Source: Streptomyces sp. NBC_01224
Lineage (GTDB): Bacteria; Actinomycetota; Actinomycetes; Streptomycetales; Streptomycetaceae
Assembly: GCF_036002945.1 (NCBI RefSeq)
Contig: NZ_CP108529.1
Location: 5,141,001 to 5,205,000, forward strand
Length of the DNA stretch: 64,000 bases
Direction of reading: 5' to 3'
Below, in pieces: positions 34,427 to 43,134 of this stretch. Numbering within the stretch: position 1 is the first letter of the stretch; every line of letters begins with the position of its first letter. The notes beneath the pieces are model-generated. The model did no database searches and was not told the origin of the DNA. It worked only from the letters and a program-made list of their open reading frames with translations. Both the position numbers and the translations under genes were made by a program.

Positions 34427-36199
34427 TCAGAGGCGCTCGGGGGTCCTGATGCCGAGCAGCTCCATGCCCTGGTGCAGGGTGCGGGCGGTGAGGTCCGAGA
34501 GGAAGAGGCGGTTCTCGGCCACATCGCCCGGGACGTCGGACTTCAGCACCGGGCACTGGTCGTAGAACGTCGTGAAGAGCGACGACAGCTGGTAGAGGTA
34601 CGAGGCCAGCTTGTGCGGCTCGTACGCGGCGGCGACCTCGGCCACGACCTCGCCGAACTGGTCCAGGTGCAGGCCCAGCGCGCGCTCGGCCGGGGCCAGC
34701 TCCAGCTCCGGGTGCGGCCGGGACTTCAGCTCGCCCGCCTTGCGCTTGATGGAGCGGGACCGTGCGTGCGCGTACTGGATGTACACGCTCGTGTCGCCGG
34801 TCAGCGACACCATCTGGTCCAGGTCGAACTTGTAGTCGCGGGCGGCCGACGTCGACAGGTCCGCGTACTTCACCGCGCCGATACCGACCTGCGTGGCGCG
34901 CTCGGTGATCTCCTCGTCGGTGAGGTCCTTCGCCTTCTCGCGCACGACGGTGGACGCCCGGTCGATCGCCTCGTCCAGCAGGTCCTGCAGCCGGACCGTC
35001 TCGCCCTCACGGGTCTTGAACGGCTTGCCGTCCTTGCCGAGCACCGTGCCGAAGGCGAGCTGTACGGCCTTGACGTCCTCGTTCAGCCAGCCGGCCCGGC
35101 GGGCCGTCTCGAAGACCATCTTGAAGTGCAGGGCCTGCCGTGCGTCCACCACGTACAGCAGGGTGTTCGCCTTGAGGTTCCGGACCCGGTCGCGGATCGC
35201 GGAGAGGTCGGTCGCCGCGTAGCCGTAGCCGCCGTTCGACTTCTTGACGATCAGCGGCGCCGGGTTGCCGTCCGGGCCCTTCACATCGTCGAAGAACACG
35301 CACAGCGCACCCTCGGAGCGGACGGCGACGCCCGACTCCTCCAGGATGCGGCAGGTCTCCTCCAGCATGGCGTTGTAGCCGGACTCACCGACGATGTCGG
35401 GGTCGCGGATCTCCATGTCGAGCTTGTTGAAGACCGAGTAGAAGTAGATCTTCGACTCGTCGACGAAGCGCTGCCACAGGGAAAGGGTTTCCTCGTCACC
35501 GGCCTGGAGCGCCACGACCCGGTCCCGGGAGCGGGCCTTGAACTCCTCGTCGGCGTCGAAGAGCACCCGCGAGGCCTTGTAGAGCCGGTTCAGGGAGGAC
35601 ATGGCGGCCTCGCCGTCCGCCGCGCCGCCATCGGCCTCGTGGTTCAGCTCGCCCGGGTGCTCGATCAGGTACTGGATGAGCATGCCGAACTGGGTGCCCC
35701 AGTCGCCGATGTGGTGGCGCCGGACCACGGTCTCGCCCGTGAACTCCAGGATCTGCACCATCGCGGCACCGATCACCGCGGAACGGAGGTGGCCGACGTG
35801 CATCTCCTTGGCCACGTTCGGCTGCGCGTAGTCGATGACCGTGGTGCCCGCGGCGCTGTTGTACGGCACACCGAGCCGGCCCTCGTCGTCCGCGTCACGC
35901 GCGGCGAGGGTCTCGATGATCGCCCTGTCGGAGAGCGTCACATTCAGGAAGCCGGGGCCGGAGACCTCGATCTCCTTGATCAGGCCGCCCGCCGGGATCA
36001 CGGCAGTGACCTGGGACGCCAGCTCGCGCGGGTTGCCCTTGAGCTTCTTGGCGAGGGCCAGGATGCCGTTGGCCTGGAAATCGGCCCGGTCGCTTCGTCG
36101 CAGCAGCGGGTCCGCGGTGCCGGCATCCGGCAGAGCTGCCGTCAGGGCGTCCGCCAGCTGCTGCTGGAGCGAGGAAGCGAGGGAATTGACCGAGGCCAT
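34427..36199 (-). CDS. argS: Arginyl-tRNA synthetase
   Basis: 590 residues from the ATG at 36199 (MASVNSLASSLQQQLADALT). Class I synthetase: the N-terminal Add-1 domain is about 1-95, the HIGH-like motif is in PNVAKEMHVGHLRSAVIG (HVGH, about 118-135), the KMSKS region is replaced by the ArgRS-type LGKDGKPFKTREG (about 370-382), and the C-terminal DALR anticodon-binding domain ends MELLGIRTPERL. It charges tRNA-Arg. Divergent from lysS over 166 bp. Confidence 0.97.
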   Translation of the reverse strand: MASVNSLASSLQQQLADALTAALPDAGTADPLLRRSDRADFQANGILALAKKLKGNPRELASQVTAVIPAGGLIKEIEVSGPGFLNVTLSDRAIIETLAARDADDEGRLGVPYNSAAGTTVIDYAQPNVAKEMHVGHLRSAVIGAAMVQILEFTGETVVRRHHIGDWGTQFGMLIQYLIEHPGELNHEADGGAADGEAAMSSLNRLYKASRVLFDADEEFKARSRDRVVALQAGDEETLSLWQRFVDESKIYFYSVFNKLDMEIRDPDIVGESGYNAMLEETCRILEESGVAVRSEGALCVFFDDVKGPDGNPAPLIVKKSNGGYGYAATDLSAIRDRVRNLKANTLLYVVDARQALHFKMVFETARRAGWLNEDVKAVQLAFGTVLGKDGKPFKTREGETVRLQDLLDEAIDRASTVVREKAKDLTDEEITERATQVGIGAVKYADLSTSAARDYKFDLDQMVSLTGDTSVYIQYAHARSRSIKRKAGELKSRPHPELELAPAERALGLHLDQFGEVVAEVAAAYEPHKLASYLYQLSSLFTTFYDQCPVLKSDVPGDVAENRLFLSDLTARTLHQGMELLGIRTPERL

Positions 36200-36306
36200 G
36201 GGCTGGCTGCCGTTTCCGTAGGGGTACAAGGGATCACACCCAGTATTCCACGGTGAGTAAAGGCGTTTTCGCGCTACCGGTGGGACCTGGGAGAATGGGC
36301 GGTGCC

Positions 36307-36346
36307 CCTATGAGTCCCACAAGGGTGTTCCTACGAGTCCTACAAG
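36307..36346 (+). repeat. 17-bp direct repeat in the lysS leader
   Basis: CCTATGAGTCCCACAAG (36307-36323) and CCTACGAGTCCTACAAG (36330-36346) differ at two of 17 positions. They lie just before the lysS ribosome-binding site, so they would be in the mRNA leader or overlap the promoter. No known riboswitch or T-box fold is visible. Confidence 0.6.
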
Positions 36347-36365
36347 AGAGAAGGACGTGCAGACC

Positions 36366-38120
36366 GTGGCTCAGAGTCAGAGCAGCACCGAGACCGACTG
36401 GGTCTCCCGCTTCGCGGACGATGTCATCGCCGAATCGGAGCGTCGTGCGCCTGGCAAACCGGTCGTCGTCGCGTCCGGTCTCTCGCCGTCGGGCCCGATC
36501 CACCTGGGCAACCTCCGCGAGGTCATGACCCCGCACCTGGTCGCCGACGAGATCCGCCGCCGGGGGTACACCGTCCGGCACCTGATCTCCTGGGACGACT
36601 ACGACCGCTACCGCAAGGTTCCGGGCGGTGTCCCGGGTGTCGACGAGTCCTGGGCCGAGCACATCGGCAAGCCGCTGACCTCGGTGCCCGCCCCGGCCGG
36701 GTCCACGTACCCGAACTGGGCCGAGCACTTCAAGGCCGCCATGACCGCCGCGCTGGACGAGCTGGGCGTCGAGTACGACGGCATCAGCCAGACCGAGCAG
36801 TACACGGTGGGCGCGTACCGCGAGCAGATCCTGCACGCGATGAAGCACCGGGCCGACATCGACGCAGTCCTCGACCGGTACCGGACGAAGAAGGACCCGG
36901 CGGCCGGAGCCAAGGGCGGCAAGAAGCCGCAGCAGCAGAAGAAGGTAGACGAGGCCGAGCTGGAGGCCGAGGCGGGCTCCGGCGCGGCCGGTGAGGACGA
37001 CGGCAGCGGCGGCTCGGCCGGCTACTTCCCGTACAAGCCCTACTGCGGCAACTGCGAGAAGGACCTCACGACCGTCACGTCGTACGACGACGACAGCACC
37101 GAGCTGAACTACACCTGCACGTCCTGCGGCTTCGCCGAGACCGTCCGGCTGAGCGAGTTCAACCGCGGCAAGCTGGTCTGGAAGGTCGACTGGCCGATGC
37201 GCTGGGCGTACGAAGGCGTGATCTTCGAGCCGAGCGGCGTGGACCACTCCTCGCCGGGCTCCTCGTTCGTCGTCGGCGGCCAGATCGTCCGTGAGATCTT
37301 CGACGGCGTACAGCCGATCGGCCCGATGTACGCCTTCGTCGGCATCTCCGGCATGGCGAAGATGTCCTCCAGCAAGGGCGGCGTGCCGACTCCGGCCGAC
37401 GCGCTGAAGATCATGGAGGCGCCGCTGCTGCGCTGGCTGTACGCGCGCCGCAGGCCCAACCAGTCCTTCAAGATCGCCTTCGACCAGGAGATCCAGCGGC
37501 TCTACGACGAGTGGGACTCGCTGGCGCGCAAGGTCGCGGACGGCTCGGTGCTGTCCGCCGACGCCGCCGCGTACGCGAGGGCCATCGGCACGGCCGCCGG
37601 TGAGCTGCCGCGCACGCCGCGCCCGCTGCCGTACCGCACCCTCGCTTCGGTCGTCGACATCACGGCCGGGCACGACGAGCAGACGTTGCGCATCCTGAGC
37701 GAGCTGGACCCGGAGAACCCGCTGACCTCGCTGGACGAGGCCCGGCCCCGGCTCGACCGCGCCGAGAACTGGATCACCAGCCAGGTCCCGGCCGAGGCCC
37801 GCACGATCGTCCGCGCTGAGCCGGACAAGGAACTGCTCGGCTCGCTGGACGAGCAGGGCCGTGAGTCGCTGCGGCTGCTCCTGGAGGGGCTGGACTCGCA
37901 CTGGTCGCTGGACGGGCTCACCACGCTCGTCTACGGCGTGCCGAAGACCCTGGCGGGCCTGGAGCCGGACGCCAAGCCGACGCCCGAGCTGAAGGCCGCG
38001 CAGCGGTCGTTCTTCGCGCTGCTGTACCGGCTGCTGGTCAGCCGGGACACGGGGCCGCGGCTGCCCACGCTGCTGCTGGCCGTGGGCGCTGAGCGGGTGC
38101 GCAGACTACTCAGTGAGTAG
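36366..38120 (+). CDS. lysS: Class I lysyl-tRNA synthetase
   Basis: 584 residues. I use the GTG at 36366 (VAQSQSSTETDW), 10 bp after AAGGA; the GTG at 36357 is too close to that site. Class I signatures: SGLSPSGPIHLGNLREVM (HLGN as HIGH) and AKMSSSKGG (as KMSKS). An insertion of about 60 residues with a Lys/Gln/Gly-rich stretch precedes a four-Cys zinc knuckle (CGNCEK ... CTSCGF). Streptomyces often keep both class I and class II LysRS; this is the archaeal-type class I enzyme. A strong terminator follows. Confidence 0.95.
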   Translation: MAQSQSSTETDWVSRFADDVIAESERRAPGKPVVVASGLSPSGPIHLGNLREVMTPHLVADEIRRRGYTVRHLISWDDYDRYRKVPGGVPGVDESWAEHIGKPLTSVPAPAGSTYPNWAEHFKAAMTAALDELGVEYDGISQTEQYTVGAYREQILHAMKHRADIDAVLDRYRTKKDPAAGAKGGKKPQQQKKVDEAELEAEAGSGAAGEDDGSGGSAGYFPYKPYCGNCEKDLTTVTSYDDDSTELNYTCTSCGFAETVRLSEFNRGKLVWKVDWPMRWAYEGVIFEPSGVDHSSPGSSFVVGGQIVREIFDGVQPIGPMYAFVGISGMAKMSSSKGGVPTPADALKIMEAPLLRWLYARRRPNQSFKIAFDQEIQRLYDEWDSLARKVADGSVLSADAAAYARAIGTAAGELPRTPRPLPYRTLASVVDITAGHDEQTLRILSELDPENPLTSLDEARPRLDRAENWITSQVPAEARTIVRAEPDKELLGSLDEQGRESLRLLLEGLDSHWSLDGLTTLVYGVPKTLAGLEPDAKPTPELKAAQRSFFALLYRLLVSRDTGPRLPTLLLAVGAERVRRLLSE

Positions 38121-38145
38121 GCTGCTGGGCGCGTAGGTGCCTTTT

Positions 38146-38192
38146 GTACGGAGGGCCGTCACCCGGTGATTCGGGTGACGGCCCTCCGTATT
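38146..38192. terminator. Strong bidirectional terminator after lysS
   Basis: TACGGAGGGCCGTCACCCG and its complement CGGGTGACGGCCCTCCGTA form a 19-bp perfect stem with a 6-nt loop, flanked by TTTTG on the left and ATTTG on the right. It lies between convergent lysS and the DUF2637 gene. Confidence 0.9.
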
Positions 38193-38234
38193 TGCCGGTT
38201 CCGTCCTTGAACGCCGGACGGGCCGGGCGGGGGC

Positions 38235-39572
38235 CTACGCGATGTGGTTCTCCGCCATCTCGTTGTCGAAGCGCTGCTTGAACCCCGGCAGGAGGCGGCG
38301 GAGCAGGGCCGAGCTGCGGGGGTGCCTGACGTTGTGGCCGTCCGAGAGGTGTATGTCGAGGACCTCCGCACTCGGGTAGTCCTGGTGCGCGTGCGTGTAC
38401 GCGGTGAACACCTCGTACGCGATCTTGCTGAACTCGACTTCGGCCTCGGCCCATTCGGAAGGGTCGGGCTCCTGCTGCTGCACGGGCCGGGGTTCCGGCT
38501 CCGGCTCCTCGGACCGGGGCTCCGGCTGGGGTTCCGCGGCGCGGGGGCCCGGGACGGCGCCGATGGTGCCCACGTTGCCCAGGGGGCGGGTGCGGCCGCC
38601 GGGGCCCGACGGGACCATGACCGGGGTGGGCTCCAGGCCCTCGACGTACGTCGGGTTGTACGCACTCTCGTACGTGTCGTCCGGCGCCTGGGACGCCGCG
38701 AACCACGGGCTCTCGTGCGAGCCGGGGCCCTCCTGGGGCCACTCCTCGGCGGCGGCCGGGTCGGAGGGGTGGGCGTGCTGCTGCTGTTGCTCGTGCTCCT
38801 GCTGGGGGTGAGGTTCGGCGTACGGCAACTCGGGCTGGTACTCGCCCGGTTCGACCAGGGCCGGGGCCGGGGGCAGCAGGGCCGGTTCGATGCCTGCGGC
38901 GGCGAGGCCGGCCGGTCCGGTCTCGGCCAGTGGAACGCCGTACTTCGCCAGGCGCAGCGGCATCAGGGACTCGACGGGTGCCTTGCGGCGCCAGTTGCGG
39001 CCGAAGCGGGCCTGGAGGCGGGCCTGGTAGATGAGCCGGTCCTGTTCGAGCTTGATGACCTGCTCGTACGACCGGAGCTCCCAGAGCTTCATCCGCCGCC
39101 ACAGCCGGAACGTCGGCACGGGGGAGAGCAGCCAGCGGGTGAGTCGCACGCCCTCCATGTGCTTGTCGGCCGTGATGTCGGCGATCCGGCCGACGGCGTG
39201 CCGGGCGGCCTCGACGGAGACGACGAACAGCACCGGGATGACCGCGTGCATGCCGACGCCGAGCGGGTCGGGCCAGGCGGCGGCGCCGTTGAAGGCGATC
39301 GTCGCGGCGGTCAGCAGCCAGGCCGTCTGGCGCAGCAGCGGGAACGGGATGCGCAGCCAGGTCAGCAGCAGGTCCAGGGCGAGCAGGACACAGATGCCCG
39401 CGTCGATGCCGATGGGGAAGACCAGCGAGAAGTTGCCGAAGCCCTTCTGCAGGGCGAGCTCGCGCACCGCAGCGTACGAACCCGCGAAACCGATCGCGGC
39501 GATGAGCACCGCACCGGCGACCACGAGCCCGATGAGTATCCGGTGGGTGCGTGTCAGCTGCATCGCGGCCAC
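38235..39572 (-). CDS. DUF2637 membrane protein
   Basis: 445 residues, GTG start at 39572 (VAAMQLTRTHRILIGLVVAG) 7 bp after GGGGAGGGG. Four hydrophobic segments fill residues 10-145 (for example GIDAGICVLLALDLLLTWLR and AVIPVLFVVSVEAARHAVGR). After that come a cytoplasmic region, a long Pro/Glu/Gln-rich linker (about 225-380) and a C-terminal domain (about 385-445, EFSKIAYEVFTAYTHAHQDY). DUF2637 proteins resemble the Spd/Tra membrane proteins of actinobacterial plasmids, but this gene beside lysS is in a chromosomal core context. The function is unknown. Confidence 0.78.
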   Translation of the reverse strand: MAAMQLTRTHRILIGLVVAGAVLIAAIGFAGSYAAVRELALQKGFGNFSLVFPIGIDAGICVLLALDLLLTWLRIPFPLLRQTAWLLTAATIAFNGAAAWPDPLGVGMHAVIPVLFVVSVEAARHAVGRIADITADKHMEGVRLTRWLLSPVPTFRLWRRMKLWELRSYEQVIKLEQDRLIYQARLQARFGRNWRRKAPVESLMPLRLAKYGVPLAETGPAGLAAAGIEPALLPPAPALVEPGEYQPELPYAEPHPQQEHEQQQQHAHPSDPAAAEEWPQEGPGSHESPWFAASQAPDDTYESAYNPTYVEGLEPTPVMVPSGPGGRTRPLGNVGTIGAVPGPRAAEPQPEPRSEEPEPEPRPVQQQEPDPSEWAEAEVEFSKIAYEVFTAYTHAHQDYPSAEVLDIHLSDGHNVRHPRSSALLRRLLPGFKQRFDNEMAENHIA

Positions 39573-39671
39573 CCGCGTTCCCCTCCCCGTTTCCCTTGTC
39601 CGACGTCCTGTTCCGACTTCTGGCGGGCACAGCCTGGCACATGAGGGAGCGGCGTGTTGCGCGGGGAGGGG

Positions 39672-39703
39672 CGAAGCCCGGTACTCGGGGGAGGACCGGG
39701 CTT
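39672..39703 (-). terminator. Candidate terminator of the first DUF3558 gene
   Basis: GAAGCCCGGT / ACCGGGCTTC, a 10-bp stem with a 12-nt loop, 51 bp beyond the DUF3558 stop at 39754. No T tract on the minus strand. Confidence 0.5.
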
Positions 39704-39753
39704 CGTAAAACTGCTTCCGGGCAGGGGCGTTGGGGCAGGCCCTGCCGAGTCGG

Positions 39754-40530
39754 CTAGCTCGTCTTCTTTTCCGTGGCCTTCTCGCTGGGCTTGGCCGACC
39801 CGCTCGGCGCGTCCGACTTCGTGCCGGCGGCGACCGAGGCCACTGCCTCCTTGGCCGCCTTCTCGGCACCCTTCAGGATGTCGTCGGCGGACGGAGTCTT
39901 CGCGCCCGCGTAACCCGCGCCGTTGTAGGTGAGGGTGACGACGACGTTCCCCGTACGGGCCACGACCGTTGCGTACTTGAAGTCCTCACTCGTCTTGGTG
40001 AGGTCATATGTGATCTTGGTGGCCTGCTCGCCGATGCCGGAGACAGGAGCCTCGGCGACCTTCTTCGCACCCTCGGTCGCCTTGGCCTTGGCGACCTGCT
40101 TCGCGTAGTCCTGTTGCGCGCGCTTGGCGCCGCTGCCCAGGGCCTGGTCCGAGTCGAAGCGGGTGAAGCCGACGTCGAGCCAGCGGTACTGGGAACCCTT
40201 CACTCCGTTGTCGTCGAGGCCGTTCCAGGAGCAGCCCGCGCGGTACGCGGTGTCGCTGGAGCTGGCAGGCGTACCGCCCTTGGACTTCGCCTTGGGGACC
40301 AGGGAGGTGACCGTCTTCGCACTGATCGACTTGCACGGGTCGGGCAGCGCGGCGAACTTCGCCGGCTCGACGGTCGCTTCCGACTTCTTCGCGCTCGGCG
40401 CGGCGGAAGACGAGGACGAACCCGAGCCCTTCTTGTCGCCGGAGTCCGACGAGCAGCCGGCGACGACGAGCATCACCGGAACGGCGGCGCAGGCGAGTAT
40501 GCGGGAGAGTCGCGGGGCTGAACGGTGCAT
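39754..40530 (-). CDS. DUF3558 lipoprotein
   Basis: 258 residues. Lipobox VVAGC with Cys at about residue 25. A Ser/Lys linker is followed by DUF3558 (about 60-215) with the signature DPCKSISAKTVTSLVPKA and AGCSWNGLDDNGVKGS, whose two Cys form a conserved disulfide. AAGGAA precedes the ATG. DUF3558 lipoproteins are common in actinobacteria; no activity is established. The neighbouring minus-strand gene upstream is a paralogue, so this is a tandem pair. Confidence 0.85.
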   Translation of the reverse strand: MHRSAPRLSRILACAAVPVMLVVAGCSSDSGDKKGSGSSSSSAAPSAKKSEATVEPAKFAALPDPCKSISAKTVTSLVPKAKSKGGTPASSSDTAYRAGCSWNGLDDNGVKGSQYRWLDVGFTRFDSDQALGSGAKRAQQDYAKQVAKAKATEGAKKVAEAPVSGIGEQATKITYDLTKTSEDFKYATVVARTGNVVVTLTYNGAGYAGAKTPSADDILKGAEKAAKEAVASVAAGTKSDAPSGSAKPSEKATEKKTS

Positions 40531-40733
40531 GGTTCCTTCACTCGGGTGGCGCGGCGGGCGGGCTGCCAGGTGGTCGGCGCGATCGGGCGGTCGGGCGGTC
40601 GGGCGTCGGCGGTCGGCGGGTGGTTCAGCGGGTGTTCCGGAGGGCCACGGTACGACGGACGGCGACCGGATGCCGCCTCGGTCGGGTACCCGGCGGACGC
40701 GGGCGACACCGGTCCGGGGTGCCCCGGGCGGGG

Positions 40734-41624
40734 CTATTCGCTGAACTTGTCGACCAGCTTCCGGGCCAGCGACTGGGCCTTGTCCTGCAGTTCCTTGCTG
40801 TCGGGGGGTCCGGTGGGGACGGCCGGCTGCTCGGTGTACTCGATGGTCACGATGACGTTCGATGTGCGGAATACCACGCTCACCGTGCGGTTCTGTGCGG
40901 TGGAACCTGCCCGAGTGAGTAGATCGTCCAGAAATGCACCGTCTCCGAGGTCATCGAGGGTGCGAGGCAGAAGGCTCTCGTCGGCGCTGCCTGCGCTGCC
41001 TGCGCTGCCTGCGCTGCCGTCCGTGCTGCCGCCGGTGTCGCTGCCGTTCTCGCCTGCGGGATCGTTCGCGTTCCCGTCTTCGGAGGCCGGGCCCGACAGG
41101 GCGTGCGAGGCGGAGCCCGACGCGGAGTCCGAGGAGGGGGATGTCCGCTTCTCCGCGTCCTTCGTGCTGCTGGGTGCGGCGGAGGGTGAGGACAGACCGG
41201 CGGCGGTCTCCTTCTTCGTGTACACCTCGCGGGCGCGGTCGTCATCGCTCACCGAGGGGTCGTAGGACACGACACGCTCGAAGTCGATGAAGAGAGTGTG
41301 CGAGGCGTCGGGGGCCTCGGACTTCCAGCGGCAGCCGACCCTGCGGTCGGTGTCGTAGGTGATGGTGGCCGCGCCCTCGTACACCTTCTTCTGCTGGTCC
41401 TCGGGGAGTTCGGCGGCGACCGGGAGCAGGTCCTTCAGCGCGGACGGCGCAACGGCGCGGCAAGGGTCGGGGAGAGTGCGGTACTTGCCGGGGGCCGCCG
41501 CGGCGACGGTCGCCTCGCCGGGCTTGCTGTCGGGGGCGGAGCCACCCGTTCCGGTGCTGGCACTGCAGCCGACGACAAGCGCTGCCAGTAGCGCGGTGCC
41601 GGGTACGTACGCCATTCGTCGCAC
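40734..41624 (-). CDS. DUF3558 lipoprotein, second copy
   Basis: 296 residues from the GTG at 41624 (VRRMAYVPGTALLAALVVGC; lipobox VVGC), which gives a proper basic n-region and has GGGAG 9 bp upstream. The domain matches that of the preceding paralogue: PDPCRAVAPSALKDLLPVA and DRRVGCRWKSEAP. A long Ser/Ala/Gly-rich insertion (about 160-235) is unlike its neighbour and varies in length (runs of GSAGSAGSAG). The 203-bp gap to the first copy holds a GGTCGGGC-rich stretch and no gene. Confidence 0.82.
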   Translation of the reverse strand: MRRMAYVPGTALLAALVVGCSASTGTGGSAPDSKPGEATVAAAAPGKYRTLPDPCRAVAPSALKDLLPVAAELPEDQQKKVYEGAATITYDTDRRVGCRWKSEAPDASHTLFIDFERVVSYDPSVSDDDRAREVYTKKETAAGLSSPSAAPSSTKDAEKRTSPSSDSASGSASHALSGPASEDGNANDPAGENGSDTGGSTDGSAGSAGSAGSADESLLPRTLDDLGDGAFLDDLLTRAGSTAQNRTVSVVFRTSNVIVTIEYTEQPAVPTGPPDSKELQDKAQSLARKLVDKFSE

Positions 41625-41785
41625 GGTCCTGGGCTCCCTTCGTGCGAAAAACGGTTGCCGCTCGATGGCGACCGGTTGACACAATGTGTATCGCACGCGC
41701 CGCTGTGAATGCCGGTCGGCCGACTCATTTGCCGACCTTGGCACCGGTTTTGCGCTTTCAGGCTTTTCGGGGGAATCGAGGAACT

Positions 41786-42979
41786 ATGTCGTATGTAGAG
41801 GTGCCGGGCGCGAAGGTCCCCATCCGCATGTGGGCCGACCCGGCCTCGGTCGAGGACGTCGCGATGCAGCAGCTGCGCAACGTGGCCACTTTGCCCTGGA
41901 TCAAGGGTCTTGCCGTCATGCCGGATGTCCACTTCGGCAAGGGGGCGACGGTCGGTTCGGTGATCGCGATGCACGGTGCGGTCTGTCCGGCGGCGGTCGG
42001 CGTGGACATCGGCTGCGGAATGTCCGCGGTGAAGACCTCCCTGACGGCCAATGACCTGCCGGGCGACCTGTCCCGGCTGCGGTCGAAGATCGAGCAGGCG
42101 ATTCCGGTGGGCCGCGGCATGCATGACGAGGCCGTGGAGCCGGAGCGGCTGTACGGCTTCCGGGCGCCGGGCTGGGACGACTTCTGGGGGCGGTTCGACG
42201 GGGTCGCCGATGCGGTCAAGTTCCGTCAGGAACGTGCCACGAAGCAGATGGGAACGCTCGGATCGGGCAACCACTTCATCGAGTTCTGCCTCGATGAGTC
42301 GGGTTCGGTCTGGCTGATGCTGCACTCCGGATCGCGGAACATCGGCAAGGAACTGGCCGACTTCCACATCGGGCAGGCGCAGAAGCTGCCGCACAACCAG
42401 GACTTGATCGACCGCGACCTGGCCGTATTCATCGCCGACACCACGCAGATGGCGGCGTACCGGAACGACCTGTTCTGGGCGCAGGAGTACGCGAAGCACA
42501 ACCGCGCCATCATGATGGCGCTCTTCCAGGACGTGGTCCGCAAGGAGTTCAAGAAGGCCAAGGTCACCTTCGAGCCGGTCATCTCCTGCCACCACAACTA
42601 CGTGGCGGAGGAGCGGTACGAGGGCATGGACCTGCTGGTCACGCGGAAGGGGGCGATCCGTGCGGGTTCCGGGGACTTCGGGATCATTCCGGGCTCGATG
42701 GGCACCGGCTCGTACATCGTGAAGGGCCTCGGGAACGAGAAGTCCTTCAACTCGGCCTCGCACGGCGCCGGCCGGAAGATGAGCCGCAACGCTGCGAAGC
42801 GGCGCTTCTCGACGCGGGACCTGGAGGATCAGACGCGGGGCGTGGAGTGCCGCAAGGACTCCGGCGTCGTGGATGAGATTCCGGCCGCGTACAAGCCGAT
42901 CGAGCAGGTCATCGAGCAGCAACGGGACCTGGTGGAGGTCGTCGCCAAGCTCAAGCAGGTTGTGTGTGTGAAGGGTTGA
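41786..42979 (+). CDS. rtcB: RNA-splicing ligase RtcB
   Basis: 397 residues, ATG at 41786 shortly after a purine-rich GGGGGAATCGAGGAA. It joins RNA 3'-phosphate or 2',3'-cyclic phosphate ends to 5'-OH ends using GTP and Mn2+. Motifs: MPDVHFGKGATVG (residues about 45-57), GVDIGCGMSAVK (metal Cys, about 73-84), GSGNHFIEF, HSGSRNIGKE, SCHHNYV, GSMGTGSYIVKG and SASHGAGRKMSR, whose His is the guanylated residue (about 336). No archease or RtcA gene is nearby. Divergent from the DUF3558 gene. Confidence 0.95.
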   Translation: MSYVEVPGAKVPIRMWADPASVEDVAMQQLRNVATLPWIKGLAVMPDVHFGKGATVGSVIAMHGAVCPAAVGVDIGCGMSAVKTSLTANDLPGDLSRLRSKIEQAIPVGRGMHDEAVEPERLYGFRAPGWDDFWGRFDGVADAVKFRQERATKQMGTLGSGNHFIEFCLDESGSVWLMLHSGSRNIGKELADFHIGQAQKLPHNQDLIDRDLAVFIADTTQMAAYRNDLFWAQEYAKHNRAIMMALFQDVVRKEFKKAKVTFEPVISCHHNYVAEERYEGMDLLVTRKGAIRAGSGDFGIIPGSMGTGSYIVKGLGNEKSFNSASHGAGRKMSRNAAKRRFSTRDLEDQTRGVECRKDSGVVDEIPAAYKPIEQVIEQQRDLVEVVAKLKQVVCVKG

Positions 42980-43034
42980 GGCCTTTTGCGCGCGACTGAA
43001 CGGAGGCCCTCCGGACGGAAGGACCTCTGAACGG

Positions 43035-43073
43035 AGGAGCCCCGGACGCGGGTGGTGTGTCCGGGGCTCCTTC
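43035..43073 (+). terminator. Terminator after rtcB
   Basis: AGGAGCCCCGGAC / GTCCGGGGCTCCT, a 13-bp perfect stem with an 11-nt loop followed by TCT, in the gap between convergent rtcB and the SDR gene. Probably works on both sides. Confidence 0.75.
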
Positions 43074-43134
43074 TGGGCTCCGGGCTCTTTCGGGTCTTCG
43101 CCGGGCCCAGGCGGTGCGGGTCAGGCGGTGCGGG

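Noticed and set aside
36200..36365. T-box riboswitch before lysS or argS
   Set aside because: No T-box sequence, specifier loop or terminator/antiterminator pair is visible; only a direct repeat is seen.
38235..39572. DUF2637 gene as a sign of an integrated plasmid
   Set aside because: It is flanked by core genes and shows no integrase, replication gene or attachment site.
40580..40622. CRISPR-like repeats in the DUF3558 gap
   Set aside because: GGTCGGGC units are directly abutting low-complexity sequence without spacers.
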